Shown one piece after another: positions 57,384 through 64,000 of a stretch of DNA of 64,000 bases (the first letter of the stretch is position 1; every line of letters begins with the position of its first letter). Below the pieces are notes generated by a model. The model worked only from the letters and a program-made list of their open reading frames with translations. It did not search any database and had not been told where the DNA came from. The stretch is from Amylibacter sp. IMCC11727 (lineage in GTDB: Bacteria; Pseudomonadota; Alphaproteobacteria; Rhodobacterales; Rhodobacteraceae): positions 434,001 through 498,000 of the forward strand of contig NZ_CP122960.1 in assembly GCF_029854195.1 (NCBI RefSeq), written 5' to 3'. Made by a program: the position numbers and the translations under genes.

Positions 57384-59429
57384 ATGTCCAGTGATCCGTT
57401 ATTGCAGCCGTTTCAGCTGAAGCATTTGACGTTGAAAAACCGGATTATGACGACAAGCCATGAACCCGCGTATCCCGAGGACGGGATGCCCAAGGAGCGG
57501 TATATCGCGTATCATGCGATGCGGGCCAAGGCGGGCGTTGCCTTGGCGATGACGGCTGGATCGGCGGCGGTGAGCCGTGACAGCCCGCCCGTGTTCAACA
57601 ATATTCTGGCGTACCGAGATGAGGTTGTGCCGTGGATCAAACGGTTGACCGATGGTCTGCACGAACATGGCTGTGCGGCGATGATCCAGTTGACTCATCT
57701 GGGGCGGCGTACGGGATGGGACAAAGGCGATTGGCTGCCTGCGGTCAGTTCGACTCATGACCGTGAACCAGCGCATCGGCGGTTTTCCAAGCTGGCCGAA
57801 GAGTGGGATATTCCGCGCATTATTTCCGATTTTGCCGATGCTGCCGAGCGGATGAAAGCGGGCGGCATGGACGGTGTGGAGATTATGAACCACGGGCATT
57901 TGCTGGATCAGTTCTGCTCGCCCCTGAGCAATCAATTGGACGGGCCTTATGGTAACGGGTCGCTGGAAGATCGCATTCGCCTAACCATGGATGTGTTGCG
58001 TGCAGTCCGCGCGCGTGTGGGTGATGATTTTGTGGTTGGCATTCGCATGGGGGCCGATGAAGCAGAGGCGGGGGGTGTCACGCCCGAAGAAGGTGTCAAG
58101 ATTGCCGAACACCTGAAGGCGAGCGGGTTACTGGATTATTTCAATGTAAACCGTGGGCGCATTCATACTGACCCTGCGATGACAGATATGATCCCTATTC
58201 AGGGCATGCCTTCGGCGCCGCATTTGGATTTGGCGGGGTCTATTCGGGCGGCGACGGGAATGCCTGTGTTTCATGCGGCGCGTATTCCTGATGTGGCAAC
58301 GGCGCGGTATGCGGTGCAAAGCGGGCAGTTGGATATGGTAGGCATGACGCGGGCGCATATGGCGGATCCGCTGATTGTGCAAAAGATCATGGCAGGGCGC
58401 GAAGATGATATTCGGCCCTGTGTTGGGGCGACCTATTGTTTGGATCGCATTTATGGGGCGGGAGAGGCGCTGTGTATTCACAACGCGGCCACGGGGCGTG
58501 AATTGACCATGCCCCATGAAATTCCCCCTGCCAAAAAGGCAAAGAAAGTGGTGATTATCGGGGCAGGTCCTGCGGGGTTAGAGGCCGCGCGGGTGGCTGC
58601 TGAACGGGGGCACAGCGTGACGGTGTTTGAAGCACAGCCCGATGCGGGTGGGCAGGTGTGTTTAACCGCGTTGAACAAACGCCGTGTCGAGATGATTTCC
58701 ATCATTGATTGGCGCATGGCGCAATGTGCGGCGCGGGATGTGGAGTTTCGGTTCAACACTTGGGCTGATGTGGAGGATGTGACAGCGCTTGCGCCTGATG
58801 TGGTGATTGTGGCGACCGGCGGTTTGCCCAATATCGAGCTGTTTGAAACAGGCCAAGACGCGCCCCATGTGGTGAGCGCGTGGGACATTATTTCGGGGGA
58901 TGTGAAACCTGCCGAGCATGTTTTGATTTACGATGAAAGCGGCGATCATCCTGCGTTGATGGCGGCAGAAACGGCGGCGGAATCTGGAGCCAAGGTGGAG
59001 GTGATGACGCCAGATCGCACCTTCGCGCCAGATGTGATGGCGATGAATTTGGTGCCGTATATGCGCAGCCTGCAAGACAAGGATGTGACCTTCACGGTGA
59101 CGCGGCGTTTGACAGGTGTGGAGCGGGACGGGAATAAGCTGACCGCGCTTGTGGGGACGGATTACAGCGATTTGGTGACGCGCCAGTCATATGACCAGAT
59201 CGTTGTGAATTACGGTACGATGCCAAATGCGGATTTGTATTTTGACCTTGTGGCGCAGAGCAGCAATTTGGGCGAGGTGGATTACGATGCGTTGATCGCA
59301 GGGCAGCCCCAAACAGTTGATCGCAATCCAGATGGGGCGTTTCAGTTGTTTCGGATTGGGGATGCGGTCGCAGCGCGCAATACGCACGCCGCGATTTACG
59401 ATGGGCTGCGGTTTATGAAGGACGTTTAG
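57384..59429 (+). CDS. N-methylproline demethylase/trimethylamine-dehydrogenase-like flavoenzyme with a three-cysteine cluster site
   Basis: The 681-residue protein has an FMN barrel (IQLTHLGRRTGWDKGDWLP, EIMNHGHLLDQFCSPLSN) and nucleotide-binding domains starting at VVIIGAGPAGLEAARVA. In the iron-sulfur region Cys346, Cys352 and Cys364 align with three ligands of the trimethylamine dehydrogenase cluster, but the second ligand position is Ala349. The same region in the protein at 11446-13425 has all four. Members of this branch are annotated as N-methylproline demethylases. GGAGGG precedes the ATG by 8 bases. It follows the hyu operon after a hairpin and probably demethylates the operon's substrate or product. 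Confidence 0.85.
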   Translation: MSSDPLLQPFQLKHLTLKNRIMTTSHEPAYPEDGMPKERYIAYHAMRAKAGVALAMTAGSAAVSRDSPPVFNNILAYRDEVVPWIKRLTDGLHEHGCAAMIQLTHLGRRTGWDKGDWLPAVSSTHDREPAHRRFSKLAEEWDIPRIISDFADAAERMKAGGMDGVEIMNHGHLLDQFCSPLSNQLDGPYGNGSLEDRIRLTMDVLRAVRARVGDDFVVGIRMGADEAEAGGVTPEEGVKIAEHLKASGLLDYFNVNRGRIHTDPAMTDMIPIQGMPSAPHLDLAGSIRAATGMPVFHAARIPDVATARYAVQSGQLDMVGMTRAHMADPLIVQKIMAGREDDIRPCVGATYCLDRIYGAGEALCIHNAATGRELTMPHEIPPAKKAKKVVIIGAGPAGLEAARVAAERGHSVTVFEAQPDAGGQVCLTALNKRRVEMISIIDWRMAQCAARDVEFRFNTWADVEDVTALAPDVVIVATGGLPNIELFETGQDAPHVVSAWDIISGDVKPAEHVLIYDESGDHPALMAAETAAESGAKVEVMTPDRTFAPDVMAMNLVPYMRSLQDKDVTFTVTRRLTGVERDGNKLTALVGTDYSDLVTRQSYDQIVVNYGTMPNADLYFDLVAQSSNLGEVDYDALIAGQPQTVDRNPDGAFQLFRIGDAVAARNTHAAIYDGLRFMKDV

Positions 59430-59824
59430 GCAACGTCTTCCACTGGTCCGCCTGCTTTTTGCCACGCGCCAAAGCCGCCTTCGATGTGGGCGACGGGCTG
59501 TAGCCCCATGTCTTGGGCCAGTTGTGCAGACAGGGCCGAACGCCATGCGCTGGCGCAGTAGAACACGTATTTCTTGTCCTGATTAAAGATGTCTTTGTGG
59601 TAGGGGCTGTCGGGATCAATCCAAAATTCCAGCATCCCGCGTGGGCAGGAAAACGCGCCTGGGATTTTACCGCTGCGTTGCAATTCGCGGATATCGCGCA
59701 GATCGACGATCACTGTGTCATCGCGACCAACCAGATCGAAAGCGTCTGTTGTGGGGATGATTTCCACTTTTGTGTTGGCCTCTGCGACCATGTCTTTGAC
59801 GTGTTTGGTGATGTTTTGTGCCAT
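59426..59824 (-). CDS. Rhodanese-like sulfurtransferase domain protein
   Basis: This is a single rhodanese domain of 132 residues. DDTVIVDLRDIRELQRSGKIPGA leads into YVFYCASAWRSALSA, where the Cys is the persulfide-carrying residue, and HIEGGFGAWQKAGGPV ends the domain. AGGAA lies 8 bases before the ATG at 59824; the frame opens 36 codons earlier but through the pobA end. Its start is 10 bases after the pobA stop, so the two are probably co-transcribed. It overlaps by four bases the end of the convergent flavoenzyme. Whether it moves sulfur or acts as a phosphatase-like domain is unknown. Confidence 0.85.
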   Translation of the reverse strand: MAQNITKHVKDMVAEANTKVEIIPTTDAFDLVGRDDTVIVDLRDIRELQRSGKIPGAFSCPRGMLEFWIDPDSPYHKDIFNQDKKYVFYCASAWRSALSAQLAQDMGLQPVAHIEGGFGAWQKAGGPVEDVA

Positions 59825-59834
59825 GGGTTTGTTC

Positions 59835-61004
59835 CTAATAGGGTAGACCGACGTAGTTTTCAGCGAGATTGGTTTGTGCGGCTTGTGAGGTTTCGAGGTG
59901 GGACAGCTCTGCCTCTTGGATGGCTTGATCAAAGGGGGATTGATCAGGGTAGCTGTGCATCATTGTGGTGAACCACCAGCTGAACCGAATGGCGTTCCAC
60001 ACCCGTTTCAGCGCGGTTTGTGAATAGGTGGCCAAGCCGCCGTTTTCCCCGTGATTGTAATGCTGATCCAAAGCAGTGAACAGGTAATGCACGTCTGATA
60101 CGGCGAGGTTGAGCCCTTTGGCCCCTGTGGGTGGCACGATGTGGGCGGCATCCCCAACCAGATACAGGCGACCCCATTGCATGGGTTCGGCCACGAAAGA
60201 GCGCAGAGGAGCGATGGATTTTTCGATGCTGGGGCCTGTGATGATGCTGTCTGCGGCATCGGTTGGAATGCGGCGGCGCAATTCATCCCAAAAGGCATCG
60301 TCGGACCAGTGTTCGATTTTGTCGGTGACGGGGGCTTGGATGTAATATCGGCTGAGGTTGGCATTGCGCATAGAACACAGGGCAAAGCCCCGTTCGTGGT
60401 TGGCATAAATCAGTTCATGGCTGACGGGCGGTGTTTCGGACAGAACGCCGAGCCAGCCAAAGGGATACACCCGTTCAAATTCGCGCAGCACGTTTGCGGG
60501 GATGGATTTGCGGCTGACGCCGTGAAATCCGTCACACCCTGCGATGTAATCGCATTGGATGGTTTTGGTTGTGCCGTCTTGGTCAAAGGAAACCGAAGGC
60601 GTGTCTGTGTCCAATCCGATAGGGGTGACGTTTTCGACGTTGTGCAGGAGTGTTGCGCCTGCATCTGTGCGAGCGGCGTAGAGATCGGCGGTGACTTCGG
60701 TTTGGCCATAGACCATGACCTTTTTACCGATCAGTGCATTGAAATCTATGCGAAAGCCACGGTTTTTGGCGGATAGAAATGTGCCCGTGTGTTCAAAGCC
60801 TTCGGCGTTCATGCGCGTGCCAACACCCGCTTTGCGCAGCATATCAACCGTGCCCCATTCCAGCACGCCCGCGCGGATACGGCCCAGCACATGGTCACGG
60901 GATTGGCGTTCCAGAATGATCGAGGAAATGCCAACGGTGTGGAGCAGTTGGGACAGCAAAAGGCCAGAGGGGCCACCGCCTATGATGCAAACTTGGGTGC
61001 GCAT
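59835..61004 (-). CDS. pobA: 4-hydroxybenzoate 3-monooxygenase
   Basis: The 389-residue flavoprotein hydroxylase converts 4-hydroxybenzoate to protocatechuate. The N-terminal FAD motif is VCIIGGGPSGLLLSQLLH with GGGPSG at about 9-14. CDGFHGVSR is the D-G motif and LYLVGDAAHIVPPTGAKGLNLAVSDV the second FAD contact. The size matches PobA (about 390 residues). No PobR-type regulator or protocatechuate ring-cleavage genes are adjacent, although they usually exist elsewhere in such genomes. It is followed by the rhodanese gene after 10 bases. Confidence 0.95.
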   Translation of the reverse strand: MRTQVCIIGGGPSGLLLSQLLHTVGISSIILERQSRDHVLGRIRAGVLEWGTVDMLRKAGVGTRMNAEGFEHTGTFLSAKNRGFRIDFNALIGKKVMVYGQTEVTADLYAARTDAGATLLHNVENVTPIGLDTDTPSVSFDQDGTTKTIQCDYIAGCDGFHGVSRKSIPANVLREFERVYPFGWLGVLSETPPVSHELIYANHERGFALCSMRNANLSRYYIQAPVTDKIEHWSDDAFWDELRRRIPTDAADSIITGPSIEKSIAPLRSFVAEPMQWGRLYLVGDAAHIVPPTGAKGLNLAVSDVHYLFTALDQHYNHGENGGLATYSQTALKRVWNAIRFSWWFTTMMHSYPDQSPFDQAIQEAELSHLETSQAAQTNLAENYVGLPY

Positions 61005-61054
61005 TTAGTCACTTGCGTAAATTCGTTTAATGCACTGTGACCCAGCCTGCGCGG

Positions 61055-61939
61055 TTAATCAATTTCTTGTTTTGCCAATTGGCGTTCGCGGTACATCGTG
61101 AACAGACCTGCGGCAAGGATCACCAGCATTCCGAACACGGTCCAGAAATCGGGGATATCGCCAAACAGCAACCAGCCGAGTGCGATGGCCCAAATCATCA
61201 CGGTGTAGCGAAACGACGATACGACAGCGACATCGCCAATGCGCATGGTGGCAACGGCGCAGTAATATCCGACCATCAGAAACACCGCTGCAATGGCGAG
61301 CGAGGCGATTTCAAAGCTGCTGGGTGTTTGCCAGTTTTGGGTGACCAAAACACCAATGCCGCCAGTGACCATAATTGCGACCGAGGCGACAAAGGCGACG
61401 AGTAGGGATGGGATGGACGGGCTGAGCTGGCGGGCGGCCAGATCGCGTAGGGTGACACAGGCAACAGCCACAAGCCCCAGCAGGGAATAGGCGTTAAACC
61501 CTGCAAGACCAGGGCGCACGATAATCATCACGCCCACAAACCCGATGATAATGGCCGCGATGCGTTTGCGCCCGATGGGTTCGTTCAGGAACAGCGCGGC
61601 GGCAAAGGCGATGGACAGGGGCAGGGCTTGAAGGATGGCGGTGATGTTAGCAAGGGGCAGGTTAAACAGTGCCGTCAGGAACGCCATGGTTGCGCAAATT
61701 TCGGCCAAGGAACGAATGCTAATCAGCTTTGCGTCACGCAGTTTTGGCATGTGCGCAAAGGCCCCGAAGGCATAGGCGAACAGCCCCATTAAGCTGACTG
61801 CGAATATTCCACGGATAAAGATGGCTTGGAACAGGCCAAGGTCTGCGCCGCCGTATTTCATCGCGGCATCGTTGAGCGTAAATCCTGCCATTGATGCGGT
61901 CATCAAGGCGGCCCCGTGCATGTTTGGGGACAGGGCCAT
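61055..61939 (-). CDS. EamA/DMT-family transporter
   Basis: The 294-residue membrane protein has about ten hydrophobic segments and two EamA repeats. The first runs from about residue 10 to 140 with SLAEICATMAFLTALFNLPLANITAILQALPL, the second from about 150 to 285 with FRYTVMIWAIALGWLLFGDIPDFWT. Members export or import metabolites, and the substrate is unknown. It starts 4 bases after the kdsD stop and shares its transcript. No clear ribosome-binding site is seen at either the ATG at 61939 or one six codons later. Confidence 0.88.
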   Translation of the reverse strand: MALSPNMHGAALMTASMAGFTLNDAAMKYGGADLGLFQAIFIRGIFAVSLMGLFAYAFGAFAHMPKLRDAKLISIRSLAEICATMAFLTALFNLPLANITAILQALPLSIAFAAALFLNEPIGRKRIAAIIIGFVGVMIIVRPGLAGFNAYSLLGLVAVACVTLRDLAARQLSPSIPSLLVAFVASVAIMVTGGIGVLVTQNWQTPSSFEIASLAIAAVFLMVGYYCAVATMRIGDVAVVSSFRYTVMIWAIALGWLLFGDIPDFWTVFGMLVILAAGLFTMYRERQLAKQEID

Positions 61940-61943
61940 TGTG

Positions 61944-62933
61944 TTAGGCGACGCCGAGGGTAAGCAATTGCATCAGGGTCACAACGCCAACGGGTTTGTC
62001 GTTTTCGATGACAAAAGCCGCCGAGATTTTGTTGCTTTGTAATACGTGCAGGGCACGGGCGCTGAGTCGCTCGGGTTCCAAAAAGATGGAGCCGGGCGTC
62101 ATCAAAGATCGCGCATGGGTTTCCCACATGGCGTCTTTCATGGAGCCGTCTGAGTTGGCTTCGAGATAGCGGCGAATGTCGCCATCGGTGATCACCCCTT
62201 GCAAGGCGCCTGCGTCATCTGTCACGCCGACAATGCCCAAGGTTTTACGGGAAATTTCGCCCACGACTTCGATCACTGGGGCGTCGGTGTGGACCAAGGG
62301 GATATTGTCGCCTTTGAACATAATATCGCTGACAGGGGTGAGGGCCGCGCCGAGTTTGCCCCCTGGATGAAAATCGCGGAAGCTTTCTTCGGTGAAGCCT
62401 TTCATTTTCAAGAGGGTGATGGCGAGCGCGTCACCAACGGCCAACTGCATGAGCGTGGATGTGGTGGGGGCAAGATTGTGCGGGCAGGCTTCTTTGGCTT
62501 TGGGCAAGACCAGCGGGGCATCAGATGATTTGGCCAATGTGCTGTTTGCGCCGCCCGTAATGGAAATCACGGGAACGCCAAAGCGGCGGGCATAAGACAG
62601 GATATCAGAGAGCTCTTTGGTTTCGCCTGACCAACTGAGCAAGAGGACCACATCGTTGGTGTGGATCATGCCAAGATCGCCGTGGCTGGCCTCGGCCGGG
62701 TGAACGAAATAGGCGGGGGTTCCTGTGGAGGAAAAGGTCGCGGCGAGCTTGCGGCCGATGAGCCCGCTTTTGCCAACCCCTGCCACGATCAAACGGCCCT
62801 GCATTTCGGAGATCAGGCCAAGTGCGCGGTCCAGCGCGGCGGACAACTCGGGTGTGGAGAGCGCGGATTTCACCGCCTCCAACCCGTGAAGATTGGTGTC
62901 GATTACGTCAGCGATAGATGTGCGTTGGTCCAT
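61944..62933 (-). CDS. kdsD: Arabinose-5-phosphate isomerase (KpsF/GutQ family)
   Basis: The 329-residue protein has an N-terminal SIS domain (about 40-180) with VAGVGKSGLIGRKLAATFSSTGTPAYFVHPAEASHGDLG, the family's sugar-phosphate site. Two CBS domains follow (about 205-265 and 275-329). It interconverts ribulose 5-phosphate and arabinose 5-phosphate, the first step to Kdo. AGAGG precedes the ATG by 5 bases. It lies between the sialyltransferase-like gene and an EamA gene and close to waaA, so it may serve lipopolysaccharide or a capsule. Confidence 0.93.
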   Translation of the reverse strand: MDQRTSIADVIDTNLHGLEAVKSALSTPELSAALDRALGLISEMQGRLIVAGVGKSGLIGRKLAATFSSTGTPAYFVHPAEASHGDLGMIHTNDVVLLLSWSGETKELSDILSYARRFGVPVISITGGANSTLAKSSDAPLVLPKAKEACPHNLAPTTSTLMQLAVGDALAITLLKMKGFTEESFRDFHPGGKLGAALTPVSDIMFKGDNIPLVHTDAPVIEVVGEISRKTLGIVGVTDDAGALQGVITDGDIRRYLEANSDGSMKDAMWETHARSLMTPGSIFLEPERLSARALHVLQSNKISAAFVIENDKPVGVVTLMQLLTLGVA

Positions 62934-62962
62934 GGTGGCCTCTTTGAAGTGTCCCTGACGGG

Positions 62963-63589
62963 TTAATTGGTCTGGCCATGCAGCACAACCCTTGGGTCGT
63001 TTTGCATCAGGGTGGTGACAAACTGTTTTTCGGCGGCAAAGTCGTGGGGCACTTGGTTTGCGGTGCGCCGCCCAGATAAGGATAGGCTGGCAAAGAAATC
63101 AAAGCCGAAGAGGTGGATGGCACTTGCGTTTGATTGAGCCGCGAGGTTGATCAGCATCGCACCTGTGGTTGGGGGTGCGCCAAGGGTTTTTGCCATATCA
63201 TCCCAATCGGATTTTGGATGCAGGTAAAACCCGTTCGCGCTGGCAAGGCGGTGGCGCACGCGTTTGCGTTTTTTGGCCATCCATAACAGGCGTTTTGGGG
63301 CGCGATCCGTGATGATGGATTGGGCAACAGGCATACCAAGGCCGAGCCATGTGGTTTTTGTTCCGTGGCTTTCAGCGCTGGGCAAAGGGGCGGCGTGCAT
63401 GCGGATGATGATGTCGCACGCGTCGATGGCCGCGCCGTGCATTTGGTTCGTGAGGCTGCGCGCGTTGCCCACGACCGCGACGGATTTGCCGTTGAGTTCG
63501 GACATCAAGGTTTCTTGGCTGGTGGAGAATTGTTGCAAGAACAAATCGCCGCGCAGGATGCGGTTTATGGCAAAAAAGGTGGCGTTCAT
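62963..63589 (-). CDS. Glycosyltransferase family 29 (sialyltransferase-like) protein
   Basis: This is a 208-residue protein. KSVAVVGNARSL followed by IDACDIIIRMHAAP resembles the sialyl motif L, and PTTGAMLINLAAQSNASAIHLFGFDFF resembles the sialyl motif S of GT29 enzymes. It is much shorter than animal sialyltransferases and has no membrane anchor, as in bacterial GT29-like proteins. Its ATG overlaps the waaA stop (ATGA), and kdsD follows 30 bases downstream, tying it to surface-sugar synthesis. It might transfer Kdo or another nonulosonic acid rather than sialic acid. Family call is moderately sure. Confidence 0.72.
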   Translation of the reverse strand: MNATFFAINRILRGDLFLQQFSTSQETLMSELNGKSVAVVGNARSLTNQMHGAAIDACDIIIRMHAAPLPSAESHGTKTTWLGLGMPVAQSIITDRAPKRLLWMAKKRKRVRHRLASANGFYLHPKSDWDDMAKTLGAPPTTGAMLINLAAQSNASAIHLFGFDFFASLSLSGRRTANQVPHDFAAEKQFVTTLMQNDPRVVLHGQTN

Positions 63590-64000
63590 GACGGACGCTC
63601 CATCGCGGTGATGATTTGGTCAAACAGCGCAGTTGGGTTTTCAATGGGGGGGAATGTTGCACGCGCGTTTTGGGCGAGGGTTTCGGCGGTGGTTAACGCT
63701 GTGCGCAGGTCGGATGCCAGTGTTTGGGGTGTGGTCAGTTGGCAGGCGTTTGCTGTGGATAGGGCTGTGTACTCTGCCGTGAAGTTATCGGTCATGGTTC
63801 CCGTGACAATCGCGCTGTTGGCGCGGATCGGTTCATAGGGCGTATGGCCGCCGATATCGGGCACGATGGAGCCGCCGACAAAAGTGACGGCGGCCAATGC
63901 GTAAAGCTCTGGCAATTGGCCGAGCGTGTGAGCGATGCTGATAGATGTGTCCGCAGGATCGCCGAGAGGTTTGGGATTATGCCCTGCGGATTTTGCCAGT
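63586..64000 (-). CDS. waaA: 3-deoxy-D-manno-octulosonic acid (Kdo) transferase, C-terminal part (5' end outside window)
   Basis: The frame is open to the right edge of the window, so this is the C-terminal ~137 residues. GQLPELYALAAVTFVGGS followed by GGHTPYEPI is the highly conserved C-terminal donor-binding region of WaaA/KdtA. WaaA adds Kdo to the lipid A precursor at the inner membrane. The stop overlaps the start of the GT29-like gene by four bases, so the two are translationally coupled. Its usual neighbour lpxK is not here but at the opposite end of the window in opposite orientation. Confidence 0.9.
   Translation of the reverse strand, partial: LAKSAGHNPKPLGDPADTSISIAHTLGQLPELYALAAVTFVGGSIVPDIGGHTPYEPIRANSAIVTGTMTDNFTAEYTALSTANACQLTTPQTLASDLRTALTTAETLAQNARATFPPIENPTALFDQIITAMERPS

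Overview
The window looks like a chromosomal segment of a heterotrophic alphaproteobacterium of the Rhodobacterales, most probably the marine Roseobacter group. The reasons are a polyol locus with the same gene set as the Rhodobacter smoEFGK-smoS-mtlK system, a DciA-type protein, sulfoacetaldehyde acetyltransferase (Xsc), many binding-protein-dependent uptake systems (TRAP, tripartite tricarboxylate and ABC types), dense catabolic operons with ATGA overlaps, and a short structured leader before serC. The assignment comes from gene content only; no database search was run.

Layout. 1-4.8 kb: the 3' end of lpxK, a hotdog thioesterase, a PaaX-type regulator, a class V aminotransferase and a fused enoyl-CoA hydratase/3-hydroxyacyl-CoA dehydrogenase. 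4.9-7.8 kb: a complete dctPQM TRAP operon. 7.9-11.4 kb: a class III CoA-transferase, a DsbA-like protein, DciA and MutY. 11.4-21.4 kb: one eight-gene minus-strand operon (tctC-tctB-tctA, aldehyde dehydrogenase, phospholyase-type class III aminotransferase, APH-fold kinase, UPF0261 protein, trimethylamine-dehydrogenase-like flavoenzyme). A divergent IclR regulator faces it, with a near-perfect inverted repeat in the shared promoter. 22.3-24.9 kb: a second class III aminotransferase and a membrane alkane-hydroxylase-type enzyme. 24.9-28.8 kb: serA, serC and divergent serB, completing serine synthesis. 28.9-34 kb: an aadAT/LysN-like aminotransferase, an unrecognised 271-residue protein, xsc, an AlkB-type dealkylase and tRNA-Ser(GCU).

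34.1-38.85 kb is a small integrative element inserted at the 3' end of tRNA-Ser. A 17-bp core is duplicated at both ends. Mirror-image repeat pairs with identical internal spacing lie just inside each end. The element encodes a tyrosine integrase, a ParB-like protein, a serine recombinase and small, mostly membrane, proteins of unknown function.

38.9-48.9 kb: polyol/fructose use (ROK regulator, fructokinase, LacI regulator, smoEFGK ABC importer, smoS, mtlK). 49-59.4 kb: a thioredoxin-fold protein, then LysR plus an operon of hydantoinase/oxoprolinase subunits A and B, a DAO-type flavoenzyme, an HpcH/HpaI aldolase, an SDR epimerase and a second trimethylamine-dehydrogenase-like flavoenzyme that lacks one iron-sulfur cysteine. 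59.4-64 kb: a rhodanese and pobA, an EamA permease, the Kdo-pathway isomerase kdsD, a sialyltransferase-like GT29 protein and the truncated waaA (Kdo transferase).

The genes most likely to hide undescribed biology are the eight-gene amino-alcohol-type operon, the hydantoinase/demethylase operon and the tRNA-Ser element. In all three transporter operons a hairpin separates the binding-protein gene from the permease genes. No CRISPR array, rRNA or insertion sequence was seen.
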